A stretch of 64,000 nt of DNA from Branchiostoma floridae. Lineage: Eukaryota > Chordata > Leptocardii > Amphioxiformes > Branchiostomatidae. The DNA lies in contig NC_049985.1 of assembly GCF_000003815.2 (NCBI RefSeq), positions 4,272,267 through 4,336,266 of the forward strand, read 5' to 3'. The position numbers and the translations under genes were made by a program. Of this stretch, positions 1-11,100 are shown piece by piece (the first letter of the stretch is position 1; every line of letters starts with the position of its first letter). The notes beneath the pieces were generated by a model. The model had not been told where the DNA came from, made no database searches, and saw nothing but the letters and a program-made list of their open reading frames with translations.

Positions 1-229
1 ACTGCAACTACAAGCAACAACAAGTACTGTGAATAATGTATAAGATGTGAAACTGACGAAAGGTAATGGATGATATCTGAAACGTCCGTCCGTTTCCAAA
101 GTAAATTCCGGTGGCTTGAGTAACTTCTTTTGGGGGTGATGTCCTAACATGCATACGTCTTGTGCGTGCGTGTGAGAGGGGTAGCTTTCCATCAATATGT
201 TTTATCCGTATGGGGATAATCATTCATAG
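1..229. repeat. 3' flank of a further UGT unit or a dispersed repeat
   Basis: This segment matches 6608-6840 and 12413-12640, the regions just downstream of UGT copies A and B, including the shared block with AACATGCATACG and GGGGATAATCATTCAT. Similarity stops near 229. It may be the right end of a third UGT unit lying left of the window. Alternatively it is a longer repeat, because its core TATCTGAAACGTC..CCGTTTCC also recurs, more diverged, near 54150 and 63040. Confidence 0.6.
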
Positions 230-487
230 TTAGGCCATGTTGATTTGATTATATGGATGACATCCGCGCTCGCACCAATTTTTTGCCGTTCCTCCCCCCC
301 CCCCCAAAAAAAGTTTTGACCACACAATAAATTGTGCAAAGCAGCTGTAAAATGAGCACAAATATTCCGTAGATTGAAAAAAAAAGTATCAGATAACTAA
401 TCATAGTCTAATGCCATAGAATGCCAAAATAAATCTAAAGTCAAAGAATAAGATGTGAAAGGACAGAAACAAAAAAATCTACTGTTG

Positions 488-620
488 GTAGGGGGAGGTA
501 CCAGTACAGAAAATTCAGGTCCAGTTCAGGTCCAGAGGATCATTTTCAGGTCCGGATCTGAACCTGGACCTGATTGTCTGTGGAAACTTGAAAACTGGCA
601 ATACTCAAAACAATGGTAAT
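488..620 (-). repeat. Dispersed repeat with GGTCC-rich core
   Basis: The region is rich in CAGGTCC / GGACCTG words and ends in GGTACCAGTACAGAAAATTC. Its reverse complement recurs at about 20665-20803, where it ends in CCGGTACCCACCCCTAA. Related short copies with a GTCCGG..CCGGAC core lie at 31209-31380 and 39000-39105. The CCACCCCTA end resembles ends of hAT-like DNA transposons, but I cannot confirm the family. Confidence 0.5.
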
Positions 621-691
621 TGGTCAATTTTGCTACAAAGGAATCTGTTTGGTGGATTATTGGACTCCCACTGGCATTTAAAAATCCCAAA

Positions 692-1371
692 AACACACGT
701 GAATAATAGTTTCTCATTATAAACATTATCTAGCTGTTGCTAAATGCTACACAAACACTGGTAAAGTACCAGTCTTAAGAAACACGGGTAAATGCATCAG
801 TTCCTAAATACTAGAAAAAACAGTCATGTTGGAGGTGAAGATATCCCTTGGCCAGGTGCATATACCAAAATGTGCGTTATTCTAATTAATGCCTAATATT
901 TGCATAATTAATGAAGACATTACATAGTTCTTTTGTGGTCACTTCATGGTAGAGACTTCATATAGGAGACATATAGGTTGCTTGAGGACAGGTGAATACA
1001 ATGAAATACATCTTATGTCAAGACTCAGGTATATGCAATAATGGGAATACAAGGGACCCAACCCTCCTCGTCTGAAACAAGTTCAACTATCTTATTACCA
1101 TGTATACATGTAATTACGTTAATATTGATACTTTGAATGGAGTTATGTATCAAACTCGTGTACTTATATCATTCTGAAACTGCATTTTGTGATTTATACC
1201 AATCAACTTCTAAAATGTCATGTAAACCCGTTTTTTTTGGGGGGGGGGCGAAATCGCTAAAGGGGGCGAGGTAGCGGGGCGAGATCACTAGCCGGGGAGG
1301 GCGAGATCGCTAGTGATTTCGCCCCGGGGGGGGGGGGAGCAGATCGCTAGTGATCGCTGTCACACCGGTAC
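692..1371 (+). mobile_element. Dispersed element, left inverted copy (about 680 bp)
   Basis: The reverse complement of this block recurs at 15680-16376, with matching text throughout, for example GGACCCAACCCTCCT at about 1056 and AGGAGGGTTGGGTCCC in the right copy. One end is a G-rich / GCGATCTCGCC-rich stretch (1240-1340). No coding frame is visible. I read it as a non-autonomous transposable element inserted twice in opposite directions. The pair brackets the UGT cluster. Confidence 0.65.
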
Positions 1372-2036
1372 CGGTACTCACCCCTAGGCGTGGGGGTATA
1401 TCCAAGGAACGGCCCACTTGCACTGGGGAGTTCCAGCATATATCACAGAAGTTGGGTATGTCTGTTATCCCTAAACAGCAACTGGACAGCCTTTCATACA
1501 TACGTACATCCACCAATCACTGAAGAGAGTGGACAAATTTCGATTAATGAATTGCATGATACCGGGCTAGTGTACTAAATTTTAGCTACCCTGAGAATTA
1601 TTTAGCTTGTCTTTTCTGCACGCTAGGATGAGCTTTTCTCCAAGCAGAGGTTATGTCGTGGAGATAAATGAATTGCAAGGTAGCGGGTCTCCGGGCATGC
1701 TCGCTGTACAGCGGCTAGTGCGCTTAATTCCAATGAGCTGCAGAATAGCTACTCTGAGGATTGTTTAGGTTGCGTTTTCTGTACATTAGATAAGCTACTG
1801 CTTTACAAGAGCTGAGTGGATGAGAGATACGAATGCAAGTCATATTCGTGTCATTTTTATTGATAGTGTGCAAGTGTTTGTACTCATAGCATATCTATTC
1901 ACCTACCAAATGAAACGTGCAACTCCAGAGTATTACGCTAGGAGGCACGGCCTCCTGTGCATTGCCGGTGCCCGTTGTGTTTCCACTTGCAGTGGCATTA
2001 TGTACATTGTGTGACACTGGCAACGCAAATCTGATA

Positions 2037-2244
2037 CTGTAAATGCAGAAATGTTCGCGGTGGATTAATGTTCGCGGTTTTCGCGCTGACCACTTTACCG
2101 CGAACTTTAGACCACCGCGAACATTTTTCTATTACGGTATTAGACTGCAGTCTATGGCGTTACCGCGAACTTAAATCCACCGCGAAAAGTCCCTTTTCCC
2201 GCTACGGCGAAATTAAATCCCCGTGAACTTAGATACATTTACAG
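2037..2244. mobile_element. 208-bp MITE, TA target site, upstream of UGT copy A
   Basis: The ends are CTGTAAATGCAGAAATG and an imperfect inverted partner ending CATTTACAG, flanked by TA on both sides (2035-2036 and 2245-2246). The interior repeats GTTCGCGG / CCGCGAAC words. A second copy of exactly the same length lies at 6204-6411. The TA duplication and short terminal repeats point to a Tc1/mariner-type non-autonomous element. It lies between -317 and -110 relative to the UGT start codon. The matching spot in copy B carries only a scar. Confidence 0.85.
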
Positions 2245-2353
2245 TACCATGGACTGCATAGCACTACTGTTTGTTTAGTAACGCACGAATACCCTTGGCG
2301 GAGTGTCAGGCCCTGCCACTGTAGTTGTGTGTATAATAGTGTGAAGCGCAGCC

Positions 2354-5300
2354 ATGAAGTTTTTCACTCCGTTTCTTTCAGTGACTGTAACGTCGCTGTT
2401 TCTCCAATCCTGCCAGCCTGCCGTTGGAAAAAAGGTCCTTTTGGTACCCGTGCCGTTTGCAGAGAGCCATTGGATGGCCCAGGCCAGCCTAGGACGTGCC
2501 TTGGTGAACAGAGGCCATGTTGTGACCGCTCTGATGTCAGCAGATAGTTTGGCGGAGCGACGGTCTGCAGAGTTTCTGTTTGAGACCTTCGATGACCATG
2601 GCACCCGCGCAAGGCTGAAGGCGCTCGAAAGTCAGGTCTCCAATGCTGCAGAGATGTCTCTTGTGGGGGTGATACAAGCGGTGAGCATGCTGCCGCTGGA
2701 GATGGCGAAACACTGCGATTTTTTGTTTGGGGACGGTGAACTGTTGCAGCGACTGAGAGAATCACGCTACGGTGCCGTGGTCACCGACCCTTTCTTTCCT
2801 TGCGGAGCCATCCTCGCGGCGCACCTCCGGGTCCCTCATGTCGTCCACCTGCGGTCGAACCCCTACCGCATCGACCTCGCGGCCACAGGAGTCCCCCAAC
2901 CCCCGGCCTACGTGCCAGACTCGCTGCTGCCTTTCACCGACCATATGACATTTCTACAAAGGACGCAGAACGTTGTCGTCTCCGCCCTTGTGTCTCTGTT
3001 GTCCCAATGGATTCTAGGCAGCAACTTCGACGGTTTAGCCCGTAAGTTTGTAGGCGAGGACGAGACCCTTCTAAGCGCCATGTCGCGCGCCGACTTGTGG
3101 CTGTATCAAACAGACAACGTCTTGGATTTTCCCGCGCCCTCCATGCCCAACATGATCCAGGTCGGCGGGTTGAACGTCCGGGAGGTCGTCCCCCTTGCTG
3201 CAGTGAGTACACATACCTACGTGACTCCGGCCTCGTCGGATAGTAATCGCCTAAGCATTTGCACGAACCCTATGGAATTCGTACGAATATTATGTGATAC
3301 ACACGAATCACTATGCGAAAACGCACGAATATTATGAAATTCGCACGAATCACTATGCAAAAACGCACGAATATTATGAAATTCGCACGAATCACTATGT
3401 AATTCACACGAACATTATGAGATTTGCACGATCCTTATGCGAAATTGCGCAACCACTGCTGGGGTCACGTGACAGACGGAGCGGGATTTTGAAGATGGCG
3501 GCTTCGACCGGCGGCGACGGAAAATACGATGTTCACACGGCGAAATGAAGCAAAACAGTAGCTCACAGGCTATCAAATACATCTTTGCGACGGTAAATGT
3601 CCATTCCATGCCTTGAAATATAAATATCACGGGTAGAAAAGCTCAAAATCATGCCTCCTCCCGGCCGCCGTTTTTGCATAAGGATCGTGCAAATCTCATA
3701 AGGTTCGTGTGAATCACATAGTGATTCGTGCGAATTTCATAATATTCGTGCGTTTTTGCATACTGATTCGTGCGAATTTCATAATATTCGTGCGTTTTCG
3801 CATAGTGATTCGTGTGTATCACATAATATTCGTACGAATTTTTATAGGGTTCGTGCAAATGCTTAGGCACCCCTGGTAATAGATAGGGGACTTTAAATTT
3901 GACCATGTTTTTTAGTCTTTTTTAAGACTTGATCAACAAGGTTTTATGACAAACTATAATGGCTTCTTATCTTAACAATGAATACTTGGAATGTGTCATT
4001 TATGACATCAACAAGTTATGCTGAATTATGCTGAATTATGCTGATTAGCTGAATTATGCAAATGTGTATAAAGCCGCATCACACAGGCTTCGGAGTTTTA
4101 TCACATAGGCTTCCATCGAATGATTCGCCACACCAGTGCGGCGCGGTCGAAAATTCGAATACCTGAATCACCCTCCGGCATTCGGGCGATCCGACCCGCG
4201 GTCGGGCTGATACCTCGGGTGATAAAGAATACACCGTGTTGTTATTTTATTTATGTCATAACCAACTGAGAAAAAACATGTTTTGATGCAAAATGCGCCA
4301 GAAGTTGAACAAATTTGGTGCCCTAGAACAAAAAGTGTTGCAACAGCAATGTTCCAACGTCCGAATCAGTTATTCGAATTGTCAACCGTGCCACACTCGG
4401 CCCGCCGCTCGAAATGGTTCGATTTACTCGAAGAAAGCCTGTGTGATACGCCTTTCGAACCTGTGCGATACGGAAGTTATGGCCCGGTCCGGAACACCCG
4501 TATCGAACGTTTTCGCGTCACAGGCCTAGGTATGACATATTAAAGAAATACGTACACCGTGTTGTATTGTATATTTATCAAAAGTTTGAACTGCACAATA
4601 TTTTAGGACCTGGAAACGTTTGTCCAGAGCTCTGGAGAGGATGGCGTGGTGGTGGTCAGCTTTGGATCGATCGTCAAGACGATGCCCACGGAAAGAGCTG
4701 AGGTGTGGGCAGCAGCCCTGGCGAGGCTCCGACAGAAGGTGGTGTGGCGGTACACGGGAGAGAAGCCGGCCGGGCTGGGCACCAACACCAAGCTGATGGC
4801 CTGGCTGCCGCAGAATGATCTGCTGGGTGCGTGGGCAAAACAATAAGCTCAATCACCAGTCCTAGTGCGCATGTGTAGCGACATGGATTGTGGGTAATGT
4901 GTCAAAGGTTACGGTCCCTGAGACATATCCAAAACACTTCTGGACCTTGTTATACAAATCGAACGCGAGACAATAAAAAAGTAATGCTTACTACTCTTAC
5001 CAAGCAGAGGTTATGATTAGGCTCTGGTGCTTGTTTTGACGTTTTAGGCGTTTTTATCGCGCTTTCTATTCTTGATGTCTGGCGGCCGCGAGTCAGGGCC
5101 CATTGACATACTACCCAGAATCCCTGTCGCTGCCCATGCGTCCTCGGAATGGTGGTCGACATTATTTGCTTGTTTGTTTTATCAAGACCTCGTATTTTTT
5201 CGTGCGCCTTATGTGTTTTCAATTTGGTTTAGTGTGGGCTCTATTGTGCAGTCGTGTTGCTCCAACTCGCGGCGTTTTGTTACAGGTCACCCCAAGACCC

Positions 5301-6120
5301 GAGCCTTCGTCACCCACGCGGGCTACAACGGCGTGAGCGAAGCCCTGCACCACGGCGTGCCGATGGTTTGCGTGCCGTTTTTCGGGGACCAGCCTTCTAA
5401 CGCCGCCCGGGTGGTGGCCAGGGGACTGGGGGTGAAGGTGGAGTTCAGCACGGTCACTGCGGACGAGTTGTACCAGGCCATTCTACATGTTCTTACCAAC
5501 AACAGGTGAGCTTCACATATATTGTCTTTCGGACGAATGTTACACAAAATTCGTGACAGGTAGCGCGTAACAAAAATCACGCATATATATAGAATGATGA
5601 AGTGAATATTTCTGTCAAAAGTTTACCTATAGTGTAGTAGGTGTGAATTCTTAGAACTCTTTTGATCGATGTGTGTCTGAAACGCAAAATACAAAATTTA
5701 CTCATCAAGTAATCCGGATAGATTTTGACCAACCTTATCCAGTTGATTGAGATACTTTCATTATGTGACTGCATGAATGTTCCCTGTGTCAAGTAAAATG
5801 CATTTATTACTGTTAACGTTTCTACCTTGTTTCAAAGCTACCAAGAGACGGCAGCCCGCCTGTCCCACCTGCACCGTGACCAGCCCCAGTCACCCATGGA
5901 GCGGGCCGTCTGGTGGATAGAACACGTCATCAAACATGGCGGACTACCCCATCTCCGCGCACGCGCCGTGGAGCTGCCGTGGTACCAGTACCACCTGCTA
6001 GACGTGGCCGCGTTCCTGCTGGCCGTCGGTACAGCTGTTCTGAGTACCGTGTGGTACAGCTGTTCGTTACTCTGTAGGATGTGTTGCCGCAAAAGTTCTG
6101 ACAAACTCAAACGGCAATAG
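2354..6120 (+). CDS. UDP-glucuronosyltransferase-like enzyme, tandem copy A (complete, 4 exons)
   Basis: Exons 2354-3202, 4607-4826, 5286-5505 and 5838-6120 join with GT-AG borders and matching phases into 523 codons plus stop, the usual UGT length. By family, it moves a sugar (usually glucuronate) from a UDP-sugar to small lipophilic compounds in the ER lumen. Residues 1-25 form a signal peptide. His39 in ESHW is the expected catalytic base and Asp145 in TDPFFPCG its relay partner. The UDP-sugar signature runs from W349 ([16 protein letters not shown]) through THAG (366-369) to FFGDQ (388-392), split over exons 2 and 3. A C-terminal membrane helix (about 483-508) and a short basic tail (DKLKRQ) complete the type I ER topology. 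Intron 1 holds a foldback element, and a 208-bp MITE lies 110 bp upstream of the ATG. The sugar donor and substrate cannot be told from sequence. Identity as a UGT is very secure. Confidence 0.95.
3249..3868. mobile_element. Foldback element in UGT-A intron 1
   Basis: Two inverted arms of about 192 bp (3249-3440 and 3676-3868) flank a 235-bp centre. The arms are themselves tandem arrays of a roughly 40-bp word built from CGCACGAATCACTATGC and CGCACGAATATTATGAAATT. The outer ends are GCCTAAGCATTTGCACG and its complement. The centre is GC-rich and unlike the arms. It contains the palindromic E-box GTCACGTGAC (about 3465) and a short ORF with good start context, AAGATGGCGGC. The equivalent element in copy B is at 9076-9809, so insertion came before the duplication. 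Confidence 0.85.
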
Positions 6121-6203
6121 GCGAAAATGACGTAGTTACAGATTCGCCATAGTGAAAACTGTTTTAATCCGTCTGCATCGATGGGTTCCACCGTCTTGGG
6201 ATA

Positions 6204-6411
6204 CTGTAAATGCAGAAATGTTCGCGGTGGATTAATGTTCGCGGTTTTCGCGGTGACCACTTCACCGCGAATTTAAAACCACCGCGAACATTTTTCTACT
6301 ATGATATTAGATTGCAGTCAATGGTGTTACCGCGAACTTAAATCCACCGCGAAAAGTCCTTTTTCCCGCTACCGCGAAATTAAATCCCCGCGAACTTAAA
6401 AACATTTACAG
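6204..6411. mobile_element. 208-bp MITE, TA target site, downstream of UGT copy A
   Basis: It belongs to the same family and has the same length as the element at 2037-2244: CTGTAAATGCAG at one end, CATTTACAG at the other, TA on both flanks (6202-6203, 6412-6413). The equivalent place in unit B (12212-12213) has a single TA with both flanks intact, an empty site that proves the target duplication is TA. The insertion follows the UGT stop codon by about 80 bp, so it may lie in the 3' UTR. Confidence 0.88.
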
Positions 6412-7418
6412 TATTCTGATGTTGACGCCTGCTCTTCAGCAAATTCTTATTGGTCAATCGACATTTATAACTCTGCAGTAATATCATGAACTCACTTGCC
6501 GGCGCTTCTGTACCGCCGTACGTTGCTAGATACGAAAGGCACAATCCTGAAATTCTGGCACAACGCTACCCATATTGATTCTGCCTAATTTCTACGAAAA
6601 ATTACTAAAACAATTTAAATACAACACAAGCACTGTGAATAATGTATAAGATGTGAAACTGACAAAGATAATGGGTGCTATCTGAAACGTCTATCCGTTT
6701 CCAAAATGAATTCCGGTGGCTTGAGTAACTTCTTTTGGGGGTAATGTCCGAACATGCATACGTTTTGTGCGTGCGTTTGTGTGAGAGGGGTACCTTGCCA
6801 TCAATATGTTTTAACAGTATGGGGATAATCATTCATAGTTATCGGGAATATGATAATCCAGGTGTACGCATATGCGATTGCGAGGAACACGACGTCTGTA
6901 CCATGAGCCTACTTTTGTACACTTATCAGGGATAGTTCTTTTAATAAGCATATACCAAACTACAACTTTAACAAAAGAGCGTGACAATTTTTCAACTCGA
7001 GGGAGAGGCATGTTTTAGTATAGAGTAAGCTACACATGGCATGGTAGCTCAGTCTAGCAACCCCGGCTATCAGCCTCAGCCTGGCAACCCCACAGGACAA
7101 ATGCGTAGGTAAAGAGAAAGAATGGAACAAGGGAAAAACATTTGAAGCAGTTACATGTCTTTATTTTCGTTGAAATATGTTGTTCCTCGGAGCATTACAG
7201 TGAATAAGCAAGTGTCCATCAGAATCATTTCTGGGCTACTAAAATAGCTTTTAGTAAGGGCACAATTTTCCAGATGAGCCATAGATATAGTCTTGTTTAA
7301 TTCAACCCTTTATTCTACTTTGCTCTCTGTAAGTAAAGAGGTAGGATCACAACAGTAGTTTACAATAGTTAGTTTTCTGCCTTTAAAGATATTCTCGTTG
7401 ACAATCTCATGATGATGA

Positions 7419-7866
7419 TCAGCTGATGGAATCTATCCATTGTTGACACTTGGTGTGCACGTCTAGCCTGCGCCTAGGTAAGATCGCATTGTCCTTACTG
7501 TTTTACTGTCTTCAAGATCAATCTGAAGCTTCTTTAAGACGTATTCCCGGCGGTGTCCAACATCTTGCGAAGACATGGTGGGAGACCCTGACCTGCCGTG
7601 TACTTCCAGTGTGGTGGAGCCAGCGGTGCTGCACAACTGGAGTCGGTTAGGGTCCAGGATGTGGTCCACTCTCCTCAGCAGCACCCTGGTGTTCTCTCTG
7701 CGCATCATGGCGGAAGTCTCCCTGTCACCCCAGTGCAGAGGGTCGCACAGATCCTCCGTCAGACCCTCCATGTCCGGGATAGAGCTGATGTTGAGCGGCC
7801 GCTGCTGCCCGGGTCTGTTCGTCAGGGTTACGAACCCGTTGTTACACGTGAACTGCGTGTAACCTA
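7419..7866 (-). pseudogene. Truncated, frameshifted copy of the 13215-14375 gene
   Basis: This is the 3' part of the same reading frame as the intact gene at 13215-14375. Both share TQFTCNNGFVTLTNRP, PLNISSIPDMEGLTEDL and GHRREYVLKKLQIDLED. It is cut at its 5' side by the duplication breakpoint (about 7860), so the first half of the protein is missing. A 7-bp deletion relative to the intact copy (around 7495, near the LQIDLED codons) shifts the C-terminal frame. No start codon belongs to it. It is a by-product of the UGT duplication. Confidence 0.85.
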
Positions 7867-8065
7867 TCAGTGTGCAAGTGTTCGTACTCATAGCATATCT
7901 ATTCACCTACCAAATGAAACGTGCAACTCCAGAGTATTACGCTAGGAGGCACGGCCTCCTGTGCATTGCCGGTGCCCGTTGTGTTAGGACTGGGTATATG
8001 TGTACCCGACTTTCCACTTGCAGTGGCATTATGTACATTGTGTGACACTGGCAACGCAAATCTGA

Positions 8066-8073
8066 TACTAGTA
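8066..8073. other. Transposon excision scar upstream of UGT copy B
   Basis: Unit B reads CTGA-TACTAGTA-CCATGG where unit A has CTGA-TA-[208-bp MITE]-TA-CCATGG. TACTAGTA equals TA, the first two bases of the element (CT), its last two bases (AG), and TA. This is the footprint expected when a Tc1/mariner-type element leaves by cut-and-paste. Confidence 0.8.
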
Positions 8074-8180
8074 CCATGGACTGCATAGCACTACTGTTTG
8101 TTTAGTAACGCACGAATACCCTTGGCGGAGTGTCAGGCCCTGCCACTGTAGTTGTGTGTATAATAGTGTGAAGCGCAGCC

Positions 8181-11100
8181 ATGAAGTTTTTCACTCCGTT
8201 TCTTTCAGTGACTGTAACGTCGCTGTTTCTCCAATCCTGCCAGCCTGCCGTTGGAAAAAAGGTCCTTTTGGTACCCGTGCCGTTTGCAGAGAGCCATTGG
8301 ATGGCCCAGGCCAGCCTAGGACGTGCCTTGGTGAACAGAGGCCATGTTGTGACCGCTCTGATGTCAGAAGATAGTTTGGCGGAGCGACGGTCTGCAGAGT
8401 TTCTGTTTGAGACCTTCGATGACCATGGCACCCGCGCAAGGCTGAAGGCGCTCGAAAGTCAGGTCTCCAATGCTGCAGAGATGTCTCTTGTGGGGGTGAT
8501 ACAGGCGGTGAGCATGCTGCCGCTGGAGATGGCGAAACACTGCGATTTTTTGTTTGGGGACGGTGAACTGTTGCAGCGACTGAGAGAATCACGCTACGGT
8601 GCCGTGGTCACCGACCCTTTCTTTCCTTGCGGGGCCATCCTCGCGGCTCACCTCCGGGTCCCTCATGTCGTCCACCTGCGGTCGAACCCCTACCGCATCG
8701 ACCTCGCGGCCACAGGAGTCCCCCAACCCCCGGCCTACGTGCCAGACTCGCTGCTGCCTTTCACCGACCATATGACGTTTCTACAAAGGACGCAGAACGT
8801 TGTCGTCTCCTCCCTTGTGTCTCTGTTGTCCCAATGGATTCTAGGCAGCAACTTCGACGGTTTAGTCCGTAAGTTTGTAGGCGAGGACGAGACCCTTCTA
8901 AGCGCCATCTCGCGCGCCGACTTGTGGCTGTATCAAACAGACAACGTCTTGGATTTTCCCGCTCCCTCCATGCCCAACATGATCCAGGTCGGCGGGTTGA
9001 ACGTCCGGGAGGTCGTCCCCCTTGCTGCAGTGAGTACACATACCTACGTGACTCCGGCCTCGTCGGATAGTAATCGCCTAAGCATTTGCACGAACCCTAT
9101 GGAATTCGTACGAATATTATGTGATACACACGAATCACTATGCGAAAACGCACGAATATTATGAAATTCGCACGAATCACTATGCAAAAACGCACGAATA
9201 TTATGAATTCGCACGAATCACTATGTGATTCACACGAACCTTATGAGATTTGCACGATCCTTATGCGAAATTGCGCCNNNNNNNNNNNNNNNNNNNNNNN
9301 NNNNNNNNNNNNNNNNNNNNNNNNNNNNNNNNNNNNNNNNNNNNNNNNNNNNNNNNNNNNNNNNNNNNNNNNNNNNNGGAGAAAGTGCGCAACCTCTGCG
9401 GGGGTCATGTGACAGACGGAGCGGGCTTTACAAGATGGCGGCTTCGACCGGCGGCGACGGAAAATACGATGTTCACACGGCGAAATGAAGCAAAACAGTG
9501 AAGCTCACAGGCTATCAAATACATCTTTGCGACGGTAAATGTCCATTCCATGCCTTGAAATATAGATATCACGGGTAGAAAAGCTCAAAATCATGCCTCC
9601 TCCCGGCCGCCGTTTTTGCATAAGGATCGTGCAAATCTCATAAGGTTCGTGTGAATCACATAGTGATTCGTGCGAATTTCATAATATTCGTGCGTTTTTG
9701 CATAGTGATTCGTGCGAATTTCATAATATTCGTGCGTTTTCGCATAGTGATTCGTGTGTATCACATAATATTCGTACGAATTTCATAGGGTTCGTGCAAA
9801 TGCTTAGGCACCCCTGGTAATAGATAGGGGACTTTAAATTTGACCATGTTTTTTAGTCTTTTTTAAGACTTGATCAACAAGGTTTTATGACAAACTATAA
9901 TGGCTTCTTATCTTAACAATGAATACTTGGAATGTGTCCTTTCTGACATCAACAAGTTATGCTGAATTATGTTGAATTATGCTGATTAGCTGAATTATGC
10001 AAATGTGTATAAAGCCGCATCACACAGGCTTCGGAGTTTTATCACATAGGCTTCCATCGAATGATTCGCCACACCAGTGAGGCGCGGTCGAAAATTCGAA
10101 TACCTGAATCACCCTCCGGCATTCGGGCGATCCGACCCGCGGTCGGGCTGATACCTCGGGTGATAAAGAATACACCGTACGCGTGTTGTATTTTATTTAT
10201 GTCATAACCAACTGAGAAAAAACATGTTTTGATGCAAAATGCGCCAGAAGTTGAACAAATTTGGTGCCCTAGAACAAAAAGTGTTGCAACAGCAATGTTC
10301 CAACGTCCGAATCAGTTATTCGAATTGCCAACCGTGCCACACTCGGCCCGCTCGAAATGGTTCGATTTACTCGAAGAAAGCCTGTGTGATACGCCTTTCG
10401 AACCTGTGCGATACGGAAGTTATGACCAGGCCCGTCACAGGCCTAGGTATGACATAAGAAATACGTACACCGTGTTGGTATGACATAAGAAATACGTACA
10501 CCGTGTTGTATTGTATATTTATCAAAAGTTTGAACTGCACAATATTTCAGGACCTGGAAACATTTGTCCAGAGCTCTGGAGAGGACGGCGTGGTGGTGGT
10601 CAGCTTTGGATCGATCGTCAAGACGATGCCCACGGACAGAGCAGAGGTGTGGGCAGCAGCCCTGGCGAGGCTCCGACAGAAGGTGGTGTGGCGGTACACG
10701 GGAGAGAAGCCGGCCGGTCTGGGCAACAACACCAAGGCTGGCTGGCTGCCGCAGAACGATCTGCTGGGTGCGTTAGCAAACAATAAGCTCGCTCACCAGT
10801 CATAGTGCGCATGTGTAGCGACATGGATTGTGGGTAATGTGTCAAAGGTTACGGCCCCTGAGACATAACCAAAACACTTCTGGACGTTGTTATTCAAATC
10901 AAACGCGAGACAATAAAAAAAGTGACGCTTACTACTCTTACCAAGCAGAGGTTAGGCTTCGGCTGTTTAAAATTTTTAGGCGTTTTCATCAGGCTGTCTA
11001 TTTTGTACTCCTTTCTTGATGTCCCGCGGGCGCGAGTCAGGACCCAATGACATACTACCCAGAATCCCTGTCGCTGCCCATGCGTCCTCGGAACGGTGGT

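Larger units (their letters stand above)
1865..7867. repeat. Tandem duplication unit A (UGT copy A plus 3' part of neighbouring gene)
   Basis: The text at 1865 (GTGTGCAAGTGTTTGTACTC) restarts at about 7868 (GTGTGCAAGTGTTCGTACTC), so one unit is about 6.0 kb. Unit B runs from 7868 to about 13663. Both carry a UGT gene, a 3' flank and the 3' part of a minus-strand gene. In unit A that gene is cut at about 7860, just after a word shared with the intact copy (GTGAACTGCGTGT, at 13651-13663). This marks the breakpoint. Confidence 0.9.

Noticed and set aside
2364-3212. Minus-strand open frames of 60-133 codons inside UGT exon 1 (and the same at 8191-9039)
   Set aside because: They are antisense shadows of a GC-rich coding exon and change wherever the UGT codons allow. 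No splice or start support.
3294-3906. Open frames rich in [14 protein letters not shown]
   Set aside because: Translations of the CGCACGAAT foldback arms, not a protein.
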